A stretch of DNA of 64,000 nucleotides from Stromatinia cepivora (Eukaryota > Ascomycota > Leotiomycetes > Helotiales > Sclerotiniaceae): contig RCTD01000008.1 in assembly GCA_014898415.1 (NCBI GenBank), positions 806,001 through 870,000 on the forward strand. The letters are read 5' to 3'. How positions within the stretch are numbered: position 1 is the first letter of the stretch; each line of letters opens with the position of its first letter. Position numbers and translations under genes: made by a program. Below are positions 36,216 to 47,003 of the stretch, piece by piece. Below the pieces are notes generated by a model, which was given only the letters and a program-made list of their open reading frames with translations, was not told where the DNA came from and did not search any database.

Positions 36216-37760
36216 TCAATCATCCATATGTTGTCTAGCAAACAAACTCTTGGCCCTAAGTCTCGGACCATATCTCTCTAATATAAAAGGAATAGGAACG
36301 AGTAATACTGCCAAACATGCCAATATTGTTCCTGCCCAATTATATCCGACATTCACAAACATCTGTTTCCCAAACAGTGGAAATCCCGCTCCCGCCAAAT
36401 TTCGTATCAAGCCCACGCCAGCCAAGGCACTAGCCGAAAACACCATATAGCTGTCCTCGACATACAGATACGTCATCAAAATAAGTGTGTAGAACGAATA
36501 CCCAAATAGAGTCGTAGCAAGTATGGGTACAATCCAGTGAATGTGATATTGAGGTGGCGAGGTCCATGCGAACCAGAAGAGACTGATTGGTAGTAGAATA
36601 GCCGCAATTTTGCCCAACTGGACTCGTGCTTCTGGTATATTCTTGAATCTTTCAGGATCAAGCGTCTCTTCAGATTGCACTTCCCTTATTCCAGCTGCAC
36701 GAATTCGTTTTTGATAATGCTTTTCCTGCCATATATTGATAAATGGTCCCAAACTGATGCCAATGATAAGTCCAAGGAAACAAAGACCAACTCCGACCGT
36801 ACCGAAGCCATATCCCATTTTTCCAAATACCAGATTGAAAGCACTGTTGAAGAGGAACGAAAGGCCATAAAGGAAACCATTGTAAAGTGCTGCAAAAATG
36901 ATAACGGGCTCGGTCCCAAGGAAACGGAATGGTCGAGAAAGCGTATCTTTGAATAATTGTCCCAGTGATTTACTTTGCATCTCCGTGGGTACCGTGGCGA
37001 CTATCCTTCCAGCAGCCTTATTTACCCGGTGTGCACGTCTTCGCAATATCACTGAACGTCTCGTCTCATTCTTAAAGACCAAAAGTACCACTACAAGTAT
37101 TGACCAGAATCCACCACAGATGCCAAGTAAAGCCCAGAATACCTCACGCCAACCATGTGTCTCTGCAACGAACGACATCAAGAAATATCCAGAAGGACTT
37201 CCACAGACAGCGGCCCAGAGAAATATGCTCATAGCTGGTCCTATTTGATCCCTTGGCCAGAGATCGGCTATCGTTCCACCAAAATTGGCAATCGTTACAC
37301 TGGCGAAGAGACCTGACAAGAACCTTAAAATGAGAAATCCTTCAATGCTCTGTACGAGTGCCGTTCCAAGCAAGAATAGCAGGAATGTTCCATAAGGAAT
37401 TATGTATAGGTAGGTCCTTCCATAATATTCAGATAATGGTGCTAATGTCATCGGCCCCAATGCTAATCCGAGAATGTAAAGTGAGAGACCCAGTACTCCA
37501 ACTTCAGAACTGACATTAAATGACTCGGTCAATTTCTCCTGAGCGGGCGAGTATCCAGATGCTCCCCAGGATACTGTCAAATCGATAAGTGTAATGGTAC
37601 CCACAATACCACATTTTCTCCAGAAAAAAAAGTTTCGAGGGTCAGAAGGGTCATCAGGTTGAAAGTTCAGGACTTGCAATTCGGTATCTGTTGTCCTGGT
37701 AGATTGATCGGACTGCGATGGCCATTCTCCTTCACTCATGATTGCGCGGATATGTACCAA
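36216..37760 (-). CDS. DHA1-family MFS drug/metabolite transporter
   Basis: Single exon, 514 residues from the first ATG; the Met at residue 8 (37739) is an equally good start. It shows twelve hydrophobic segments in two halves with a long central loop. DHA1 landmarks are GYSPAQEKLTESFNVSSEVGVLGLSLYILG, GLALGPMTLAPLSEYYGR (motif A region, PLSEYYGR), RFLSGLFASVTIANFGGTIADLW and GICGGFWSILV. This is the polyamine/multidrug proton-antiporter class (Tpo1/Flu1-like) of the plasma membrane, often found inside secondary-metabolite clusters for product export. The coding sequence is intact, unlike the adjacent cyclase relic, whose end is only about 70 bases from this stop codon. Substrate unknown. 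Confidence 0.92.
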   Translation of the reverse strand: MVHIRAIMSEGEWPSQSDQSTRTTDTELQVLNFQPDDPSDPRNFFFWRKCGIVGTITLIDLTVSWGASGYSPAQEKLTESFNVSSEVGVLGLSLYILGLALGPMTLAPLSEYYGRTYLYIIPYGTFLLFLLGTALVQSIEGFLILRFLSGLFASVTIANFGGTIADLWPRDQIGPAMSIFLWAAVCGSPSGYFLMSFVAETHGWREVFWALLGICGGFWSILVVVLLVFKNETRRSVILRRRAHRVNKAAGRIVATVPTEMQSKSLGQLFKDTLSRPFRFLGTEPVIIFAALYNGFLYGLSFLFNSAFNLVFGKMGYGFGTVGVGLCFLGLIIGISLGPFINIWQEKHYQKRIRAAGIREVQSEETLDPERFKNIPEARVQLGKIAAILLPISLFWFAWTSPPQYHIHWIVPILATTLFGYSFYTLILMTYLYVEDSYMVFSASALAGVGLIRNLAGAGFPLFGKQMFVNVGYNWAGTILACLAVLLVPIPFILERYGPRLRAKSLFARQHMDD

Positions 37761-38923
37761 AAAGCAGCTTTGTGAATATTAAATCACAAAAATAAGAGAT
37801 CTTGGAGGAATTGGTTGCAACTGAATCCTATTCAGGTTGTAAATCTTTAATCAAAAGAAACTTTCATTTCGTTTTGAAGTCGACGTTAAATGCGAAAATG
37901 GAGGCTTGCCGGAAAATCATGTACCGAATGAGTGAGGGGTAGGTGCACACGTAATTATCGCATTTGAAGATTGTGTTTATCGGGAAATAATCAATGTTAC
38001 TTTGGGAGCAACAGTAGATCCATCAGTCCGTGAAAAATGTCTCAAGAATTCTAGAGGCAACCACATAGAGTTGAGTTGGAAGAAGGAACCGCACTCATTC
38101 GAAGTGATTGCCTGAATTTCGAGTTTAAAAAGAGCACCTATCGTGTCTAATAACTTCAGTTTCGAGTTGTTCCATATTTGATGGTATTATTGATTCTTGA
38201 TTCCTGAGATCAAACAACAAATCCCAAGACAACTTGTTGATATTGTTGCACACTTGTCGCTTCGTTAATGATCAGTGCTTTTTGATGAAGGGGTAAAAAT
38301 CTTCCATCTCGTGCATCCATCCTTAGTAATATGAGAGCTGGCAACTTAGGTACCGTACTCATATTGAATCGGCCAAATATTTTTGGGAAGATAATTTGCC
38401 AAATTCATAAAGAACGTGGGTAGCCGGGGTAGTTGTCGTTCTTTTACGATAAAGAAGATATTCAAGCTGAGGCAGTGGAAGCACAAGGAGCACTAAGCAG
38501 TCACTAGTATTATGGTGAAGGAGCATGCCAAGGATTCGGAGTGCAATAAATAACAAACTTTTCCTTTCCTTTTCCTAGCTCTGCCTAAGTTAATAAAAAG
38601 TATTCGGTCAAACAAAGCCACTGCTGACAAGTTCCTGGCCAGATGTTCTTAATTATGCGATATCAACAGATTGTAAGCTTCAAATGCAAACTCCGAATGT
38701 CGTTGTTTACTAGTGTAACATTTCTTGAAGTAATACATACATTGATATCATGTTTTTTGTATATAACCATCAATCAAGAAAGATCCTATTATCTATCCGC
38801 GGATGTTCCTTGTACCGGCCTATAGAGGGTTACATTCGGTACTTACCGACTCAATACATAAGTATCATCGAACCCCTGAAGCGATATCAATCTTGCGACC
38901 GAACTGTGGAGTACAGCAACCGT
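37761..38923. other. Intergenic, no gene seen
   Basis: Promoter side of the MFS gene and then unassigned AT-rich DNA up to the MITE-like element. Short frames at 38359-38556 and 38643-38825 have no recognisable content. Confidence 0.5.
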
Positions 38924-38931
38924 TTATTTTT

Positions 38932-39435
38932 GGGAGCGTCTGAAATAGCGGCGAAACGTTATCCAATCGAACAACATCCGATATTCCGATATTCCTCAAA
39001 TATTACGTCTATTAGAATCGAAAACTTGGAACTTTTTTTTCTTTTTTTATATTATACCACATTCTACTTTACAAGATTTGAATTATTAAAATTATAAAAC
39101 TTTTCAAAACTTAATATCTCAACTTTCATTTCCACCAATTACAAATCACAATCGTTTCATTATTTTGAATATATTACTCAATTAGAAATACTAAATAATA
39201 TAATACTTAGAATTTAAATAATTAATTTCGAATATAATTAATTGAAATATATTATTATGATATTTCATTGATAATTAATAAAAGTATTTAATATTATAAT
39301 CAATAAAAATTCATTATATAAATCATCATGATATTTATTAATAATGTTTGATGATGTTATTTATATAATTTATAAACCAAATTGCTATTTTAAATGGTTT
39401 AAGTTGAATGTGAGGGGCTTATTTCAGACGCTCCC
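38932..39435. mobile_element. 504-bp MITE-like element, hAT-type target duplication
   Basis: The ends are a perfect 16-bp inverted repeat: GGGAGCGTCTGAAATA at 38932-38947 and its exact reverse complement at 39420-39435. Both sides are flanked by the same 8 bases TTATTTTT (38924-38931 and 39436-39443), a target-site duplication of the length made by hAT-type transposases. The inside is extremely AT-rich (39110-39390 in particular) and encodes nothing, so it is non-autonomous. The AT bias could reflect RIP or the usual composition of MITEs. No second copy is in the window. The TSD is itself low-complexity, which weakens the superfamily call slightly. Confidence 0.82.
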
Positions 39436-39603
39436 TTATTTTTTCGTACCAACGGAAATTGGGTCGGACTTGATGATTTTCCGCCTGATCGCCAAGTTGA
39501 TCCACAAACCATCACTTTGAGTAGTTAAAACAAGCCATGACCCAGTTCTCTGGTAGCATTAAACTCCCACTGATCAAACCCCAACCAATATCGTGTTCAA
39601 AGT

Positions 39604-41980
39604 ATGAATGAAAGAAGCCAACAACAACAACAAGGCCGGTCCGAGGCTTACGGGTATTCTTCCATCCCCGCCCCCGCTTCTGTCACCGCTTCAGAGTTTC
39701 AAGGCCCGGCCCAACAAGATATCATTAACACGACTGAGCAATGGATCTTCGATGATGGGTACAACGATCCTAACTTCGGATACATGGCTCCATTACCAGA
39801 GGAGAACTTGGGATGTCAGTATGGATCCGATACATCCAGAGCATCTCGTGATCCTAATAGCTTAGAACGATCCTCCGTGACAGAAGAATCCCTACTCGAT
39901 CTACTGGATGGTCCACATGCACTTGACAAACCTGCTCACATAAGTAAGAAGCCGAATCCAAAACAGCTACCAGAAGCTCTTAAATACTTAGCCCCGGTAC
40001 CTGCAGAAGGACATGTTTCTCATCAATCTAATAATACACAATCGAGGCTCGCTCAGCAATCCCCGCCTTATGACGTGTTACCTCTTCGACAAGGCCCCGA
40101 GGATTACCACTATTCTCATCAACAAATTCAACATACACAGTCAGTATCTTCTTATACAAGTAGAAAGATGCTGGCTAACATAATCTTCATGAAGACCAAT
40201 TGCTTACAAACCTCCTGCTAAACACCCCACTACTACCGCAGATGTAAAGAACCCATTTCTTTATGGGAATGTTGATGTATTTTCGCAACCATTAGAAATA
40301 GCAATAGGTCCTGTGCCACCCGTCTCATCCTCCAAAGGAAAACGAAAACAGGCTTTCAGCCCTTCCCCATCCCCTGAACCTCATCTATCACGTCCTAGAA
40401 GGACTGCAAAAGCCAAACGTCGACGTCAACAAAACCCTGCTCCTTCCTCACACACTCCACTTGGATCCGAATGGTGGGAAAGTGATGCTTCGCTTTGTTG
40501 GAGATGCCGGAAACACAATTCTAATGTATGTTATATCTCTTTTGCAATTCCCTATTTATCGATAGGGAAGGAATCCCCATTATGAACCCATAACTGACTC
40601 TACTACACGGCAGCACTTAATATCAGGATTCTGTGATTCTTGTATCCAAGTATCGAACTTCAATATTGCTCCAAGTACCCAAGGAACGAGAACAGAAAAC
40701 TTAGAAAGCTTGGTCTTATATCTTCTACCATGTTCGGCTTTCCTTCCATTCATTTTTAAGATATGCAGAACCTAATCATGCCTTAGCACATATGGAAGAA
40801 AACCTCCGCGCTATTCCTCGAGATACACTGAAGACCAAAACCTGGCGCATGTTCTCGGCTGAGAGGGCCGAAAAAGCCTTCGATCACGATTTTGACAATG
40901 TCGTCTTTAGAGATCATTTCGTGTTAGCACAAGAACAGGCTCGCTCAACTGGTGTTTTCGACGAAAAATACTCAGATCTAATGACCATAGCTCAAACATA
41001 CCAAGAATCTATTCTCCAACCCGTGAGTATTTTTGTTCATTATACAGAAATTGTTTGTGGAAAGTTACTTCAAACGTCGTTTCTGACACAATTTAACACA
41101 GAACAAATCTCTTGAAGCCTCTTGCAGAATCTTGATCGAATGCTGCGAACTATACAAATGCTTTATCACAACTACTGTGCCCGCGCCACCCATTCCAGTC
41201 CTCAGCCTCCTCGAAAAAATTCGCACTACGCGTAGCACGATGCGCAGAGCCTTCAAAGAATATCAGGCACTCGCGCTTGCTCCGTCAGACTTTCGATCTC
41301 GCCGCGATTGGCTACCTTCATTCCTCTCCGCATGTTCACTTGCAATAGCAGCAGTTGTATTTATAGATATGATGGTAGCAATTCCATCACCCTATAAAGA
41401 GAGAATATGGGGTACGTCATGGCAACAGAGGATAACTGAAATAAGGCATGGAGGATATGGGATGATGTTGGAGGTTTTGAGAGCGAATACGAAGAATGTC
41501 AACCCACTGGAATTAAGTTGTTGGAATCGGGATTTCGGAATGGACACGAGCTACCAGACACTGAACAACAGTACACATGATCCTTTTGGCGGGAACCAAC
41601 ACATAAACGCACAGTATAGTACCGGATACGCTCTGGATCCTTCCTCCCATCACCAATTTTCCTATGGACTGGCGACACCCACACAAGACTTTACCCCAGA
41701 CATTTTATACTCCAATATCAATTACGATCAAACATACTATGATAGCTGGCAACAAATGCAAATGAAAATGCAACAACAAGCAAAAGCGGAAGAAGAAAGA
41801 AGGATTTTACTGGGGGATAATTCACCAGAAGCATTACAGGGAATGATGGCTGTGAAATCGTGGCAAATCAAAAATTATCAACATTTAAAGTTGGGAGAGG
41901 ATATTTTTAAGAAGGATTTATATCGACAGGCGACTATTAATCCGATTGCCGGTTTGTGGAGGATTTTTGATATGAAGTAG
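39604..41980 (+). CDS. Unrecognised 699-residue protein, possible transcriptional regulator
   Basis: Five exons fit in phase: 39604-40139, 40195-40525, 40614-40649, 40705-41022 and 41102-41980. The N-terminal 250 residues are Gln/Pro/Ser-rich and disordered. A strongly basic stretch (SRPRRTAKAKRRRQQ) precedes WWESDASLCWRCRKHNSN and, across an intron, a GFCDSCIQ segment, giving a CxxC...CxxC pair that could bind zinc but is not a classic Zn2Cys6 cluster. Residues about 300-480 are predicted helical (SLEASCRILIECCELYKCF, LSLLEKIRTTRSTMRRAFKEYQAL). A Tyr/Gln-rich tail follows, with a Gln/Met run (QQMQMKMQQQAKAEEE). The layout of a disordered region, basic region, Cys pairs and helical core suggests a nuclear regulator, but this is inference. 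The short third exon and its borders are the least certain part. Confidence 0.6.
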
Positions 41981-43045
41981 CGGTTGGGATGAGGTGCGAG
42001 TTAGGGTGAGAGAATGAACAGGTGGAAGGAGAATTTATAAATTATCAACTTTAATTGCAGATTGATTGGTCGAGGAGAATCCAGAGTGTTAAAATGGATT
42101 GGGCCTCATCTTTCACTCATTCATTTCTCTATCAGGTTCGGCAGAATATCCATTATAGTTTTAAATAGTAATATGCTAATCAAGCTTTCGTATCGCTTGT
42201 GTTTCGCATGAATATCTCTAACTCCAAGATTCATTGTGATAGGTAGGGTGTCCCGGGGCAATTGGAATAAAAGTTACAGATATTGAGAGAGAATATATCG
42301 ATATTCATCCATTCATTCCTGATGAGAACAGATAATAATTTTACATAAAATCTTAGATTCATTTATGATAGAGATATAAAACTCTCGCTGTATGAATATG
42401 AAATATCACAACCGCACTCTCGCTCTTCAATATTCGTATTTCGCCGCCAGAGGAGTTGCCGATCAGGTTGTATGTAGGATTCTCTTTCATTGGTGTATGC
42501 TTCGAAGGGAAGTTCGTTGTTGAGGTTTTTTAATGTGTGTAATATTCGATGGATGGGAAATTAGATAAAGTTACTTTTTACCCTACCTAGTGTACCGAGT
42601 TTCTGTTCTCTACTTGGATCATTGTACATGTCTTCACTAGACAAGCTTCCAAGGATCTGGTATGTTTGCTAATATCTAAAGATCTAGATGTCAACAAAGT
42701 TTGATCATAAGGTTAAAGTTGCTAGATCAGATTGATATTTGTAGGAACATTTTCGTTGCGTATGCTTCTCTAATGGAGTATGTACTAAAGGACAACCCCA
42801 CTTCTTCACAATCAATTTCTCATCATCATGTGTGCGATCAATTACACATTTCGCAGATGCGACTATCCCAACAAAAAGAACACCATATCATTGTTAGAAA
42901 ACTGATGCCAGGTGCTGTACTAGCACTAGCGAGCACGCTAGTGGCGGCTATACTACAGCTTTACTATAGTGATTCTGCAACCTAATAATATCATACACTA
43001 TTTCCACTTCCAACAATTTTAATCCAGGGTTACTTAAATGTTTCA
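41981..43045. other. Convergent 3' flanks, no gene seen
   Basis: AT-rich. The frame 42701-42985 ends in a hydrophobic helix but has no homology I recognise and no splice context. Confidence 0.45.
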
Positions 43046-45355
43046 TCAACCCAGGTGCTTTTCATCACTGTCGGAATCGAAGTTATGATCAGGAACAAAT
43101 GTTTTGAACCAAGCAACCATATTTTCAGACCCTGGACTGGTTGCTATGAAATTAAGCAGTTCTCGTTCGATATTTTTGACTATGACCTGGTACAAAATCG
43201 AGTTACCGTTCATGTACTTGTATAAGGACATCATGTTCATAATTACGTCCATTTTTTGGCTGATGCTCAGCACTGCCCAGATATCTGCGTTGATGAAGCT
43301 TTTGACAGATGGGGCATGAAAAAGCGCTTTCAAGCCGTTCAACTTCTCGTCCATCAGTGTCAAGCCTCCGGGCAAGGCGTAGGATCCAATGCAGGCAAAG
43401 GCGTTTGCTAGCCCTGTGCCTACTACTCCAGTCACAGGACTCCTGAGAGGCACATCCCGAAACCTGATCCAGACATCATAGGGAATTGTAGTAAGGTCGG
43501 AAGTCAGCCCAGAGGGCAGATTCCTGGTGATCCCAGCCATTGCTCTCAAACTCTTGATCAAGACGCCCTGTTCGAATAAATGCTCCACAATTATGCTGGA
43601 ACTGTCGATTCCCTTGTTTGTTATGAACGATGTGGCACATTGAGTGGGAGCTTTTGCTATGTCTCGAGTCCAGACCGCGATATCCGGAACTGCTTTGACC
43701 AACGCTTTTTTCGATGGATATGAGACTGTCTTGAATCCTTCTTTGACAAATGTCTCAGCAGCGATTGGTATTCGCATATAGAATGTCCGAGCTTTGCCAG
43801 CTCGCTTTTCAATAGCTTTAAAAAGGACTTCTTCCAGCTCCCTCTTTGCAATGCCCGTGCCTGACTCAGCGTAGTCAGCCGGGTCAAAAGCTTCAACTCT
43901 TGTTCCATCATCATCAAAGATGTCCAATAGTGGTACCACTGGTGGAGCATTGGAGCAGAATCTAACATCACCTGGAAAGACGCTTCCGGAATCGCTTCCG
44001 TCTGATAAGCCGTTCACACAATTGATGATATAATAGTTGCCGAAAACATACGGTGCAGGGTATTTCGTCACTGTGGAAGGAATTTCTCGTTTTGCTTTTG
44101 AAATCCTTGAGCATAATGGCGATAATATCGAAGAGCTTGTTGAACCAGGGAGAAGTACTTGTGCACCTCCGTCTGTAGACCATGGCTTAAATGTCCCGGA
44201 AAGGGTCTCTAAGCTAATTTGTGCTTTGCTGATTCCAGCTTGTATCTCGGGACATTGTCCATCAGATGAGATGGCGATGTAAGCGTCATGGAAAGCACTG
44301 ATCTTCTCATGAGCCACAACAGTTCCGCCTGTGTAAGAGTTGATGGTAATATCCATAGACATGGTAGGCATAAACCCGAAACGAGCAGTTCCTTTGGTTG
44401 AATGTTTAATTCCCGTTCCGGAGATAGTAGCTTTCATCGTGCTTCCGCCGCTGGATGTTCCCATAGCCGAGGGATAATATTGAAGAATACCGGCGGATCC
44501 GTCTGGACTGCTCGTGGTTGTATCCACAACCATTTCGAAATCTCCTGCCATACCCATGTTCGCCTTTAATGTCGCCACAATCTGTAGGCTAGGCTTGAAA
44601 TGAATCAAACCAGGGACGCTGAATTCCTTGTGAGTGATTGGAGTAGGAAAGACGTTCGCCTTGGTATCTGAGGGACTAAGACCACCTTGCACCTCCACCT
44701 TAACAGCAGCTCTCATAGCGATGTCACTTTCAGAAAATCCGTAGGCCTGGGCGATGTTGAATGGAACAATTGTCCCCACAAAACTGTATCCAAATCTGAT
44801 TTTTACAGAGACCGTTCCAGTGAGCCCGATAGCAGCATAGGCATCACTTTGTCCTGAACACGTTTTACTGCTGCTATATAGGGGCGAGTTAAATTTATTG
44901 GAAAAGACTGTGTAACTTAGAGAATTGGCAGTGTTGGCCCTCACGGTATCAAATTCTAGGCGCAGTTAGTTTTAGTAGCGGAAAGTTCTGGCATACGTAC
45001 TGGTTTTCCACGACGAAGCTTTGGGGCTGAAGAATCGTCTATCGATCGGCGAGTCTGCAGAACGTTTCTTCTTCTCTCCAGCACTATCAACGACTGCATT
45101 CCAGTATCCGGGAAGATTGCTGTAGTCGACCCGAATATAGATATCTCCAGAGACCGAAAGGTTGTGTGCCACTGCATAGGTCCCTGGGCCACAATCCTCG
45201 GGAAGCTTGAGAATTGTACCAGCCAGACCACCTTCGTGTATATCATAGCAATTGGAGTCTAGACTGTTGGAATTGCAGAATAGTTTGACAACCTGCCTAT
45301 CGGTTCCGACTGGGCAAGTTAAGAAAATATAATCGGAACCGTCACGTTTCGACAT
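43046..45355 (-). CDS. Large putative secreted protein of unknown function, 5' end missing
   Basis: Minus-strand exons 45355 (first ATG) to 45001 and 44955-43046 join in phase to about 754 residues. The first third is beta-rich with Cys residues (LTCPVGTDRQVVKLFCNS, CYDIHEGGLAGTILKLPEDCGPGTY) and an EKKKRS basic site that could be a Kex2 cut. A Gly/Ser/Thr-rich beta region follows, with ALVKAVPDIAVWTRDI and a predominantly helical C-terminus. From memory it resembles fungal proteins of unknown function (DUF7029/DUF7223 type) often encoded next to LysM and killer-toxin-like chitinase genes; I cannot confirm this. No signal peptide is present: the frame is open upstream only to 45415, with SSMSKRDG just before the chosen start and no earlier ATG. 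The N-terminal exon seems lost or lies beyond the adjoining LysM gene. Confidence 0.6.
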
Positions 45356-45387
45356 GCTCGACACCACGCTACTGGGGCCATCTATAA

Positions 45388-45832
45388 GTACAAAGCCAAA
45401 GCACGAAATACTACGTCACCAAGTCAGGAGACGGATGTGACACGATTGAATCAGCATTTGGAATTACATTTGCGCAGTTTTACGCCTGGAATCCGGCAAT
45501 CGGCAGTGGGTGTACCAGCTTGTGGCTTGGTACTACCTATTGCGTTGCTGCTCCAAGTACAACCACGACTACCGCAGTTGTCACCCCTCCTGCTCCAACA
45601 CAGACTGGTATTGTTGCCAGCTGTAACAAATATACTGTTGTCCCCGATGGTAAGTAATTTGGAGATCCCTGTGGGGAAATGCTAACATATGTGTGAATTA
45701 GGGGGCTCATGTGACGCTATCCTGGCACAATATGGAATTACCTTTGCGACATTCTACGCCTGGAATCCAGCTGTGGGGTCGAACTGTCAAAATCTGTGGG
45801 TTGGTGAAGCATATTGCGTTGGCGTGTCGTAA
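45388..45832 (+). CDS. Two-LysM protein, N-terminus missing
   Basis: Exons 45388-45649 and 45702-45832 join in phase (CTAAC branch site in the 52-bp intron). Two LysM domains are clear: YYVTKSGDGCDTIESAFGIT followed by FYAWNPAIGSGCTSLWLGTTYCV, then a Thr/Pro-rich linker, and YTVVPDGGSCDAILAQYGIT followed by FYAWNPAVGSNCQNLWVGEAYCV, ending GVS. LysM domains bind chitin; secreted fungal forms shield hyphae or sequester chitin fragments from plant receptors. The frame opens directly after a stop at 45385 with no ATG and no signal peptide, and the region overlaps antisense with the start of the minus-strand gene next door. It is therefore a 5'-truncated gene or a domain stripped from a LysM-chitinase. 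Confidence 0.75.
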
Positions 45833-46458
45833 ATATGTAGACGAGGCCTAGGGTTGGAATCTTGATATGACGGTCGGTCATGTCATGTCTGTCATGATGC
45901 CATTTGAAGGATTGTCGGATTTCGGATGACCGTTATGCAAGTTGCTTACTTTCAAAAAGGGTAATATTGATGCTTTCTTGAGGATATAATTTTGAGAATG
46001 GTGTAAAATTTATTATTTAGAAATTGATTTTGTTTTTCTCATGTGGTTTTCTTCACCAATAAGTTTCTATCAATGATTGTAAAAGAGTGAATTTGATGGT
46101 ACGAAAGAATTTGATATATTAAGCTAATTTGATCTTTTAATTGGTTTAAAGGAGGTGAATTATATGATTTATATAGCCATGATCATCAAATTTATATTTG
46201 ACATGATTTCCTTTGATCGTGCAACTTGATATGACGGTCATATGACAACCCTAATGTAGACCATCATCTTCATGATTCAAAGCTTTGTGATACTAGTACA
46301 AAATAATAAAAACACGTACTTCCTATTCAATTCAAAAGACCTGTGTTGAATATCCTCGTCGAAATGCTATCGCATGGACGAAACTTTTCCATCGCTCTCC
46401 CATCATCCGGCCCAGCCTCACACCAGAAACTTGGTAACAATTCAACAGCAACTCATAA
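45833..46458. other. AT-rich convergent spacer
   Basis: No gene seen; contains imperfect copies of TGACGGTCATATGA-type sequence near 45870 and 46231. Confidence 0.45.
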
Positions 46459-47003
46459 TTATCCCTTGTAGTCATCGTCATCATCTTCTTCCTCTTCGCC
46501 CTCTTTTTCAACCTCATAATTCGGATCAATTGCATACACAAATGGAATTTTTCCTTTCGCAGGGCCCTCCAACGTCGAATCAACAACTTCATCATTAACC
46601 ACTACAAAGAACTGGTTACTAGGATTCTCGCCTTGAGTGTCTGTCCGCGTAGTGAACCTCCTAAATCATTTCAGCAAATCTGTTCTCGGGTCAGTTTTCA
46701 AAGCAGGTGGGTAACAAACTCTCTTAGCTCATCCATACTCAGATCTTCCAATCCCTCATCCTCCCTCCAAAAAACTTTCCACCTATCCATCATTCCTCTC
46801 GAATCGCCCCCTTTCTCGGGGGCTTGCTGCCACTGCTTCATCATCAATGCGTCGAATTCTTTTCTGAAAGCTGCCCATTTTAACGCAGAGCAGTTGCGAT
46901 AACATTGTCGATAGGCTACTGTGCCTGCTGCCCACGGGAGGTCAGGAGAGCCGTTTATTTCATATTCATTAGCGATGATCCTGGTCCAACCTGCATCTTG
47001 CAT
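46459..47003 (-). CDS. Unrecognised 161-residue acidic-tailed protein
   Basis: Minus-strand exons 47003-46720 and 46660-46459 join in phase using a GTTTGT donor and a TTTAG acceptor. The N-terminal part is Trp-rich (AGWTRII, LPWAAGTVAYRQCYRNC, ALKWAAFRKEFDAL, DRWKVFWREDEG) and predicted helical. The C-terminal part has SNQFFVVVNDEVVDSTLEG and KIPFVYAIDPNYEVE, then an acidic run EEEEDDDDDYKG. I recognise no family. The conserved-looking hydrophobic pattern and clean junction argue for a real gene; without the intron the downstream part is out of frame. Confidence 0.5.
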
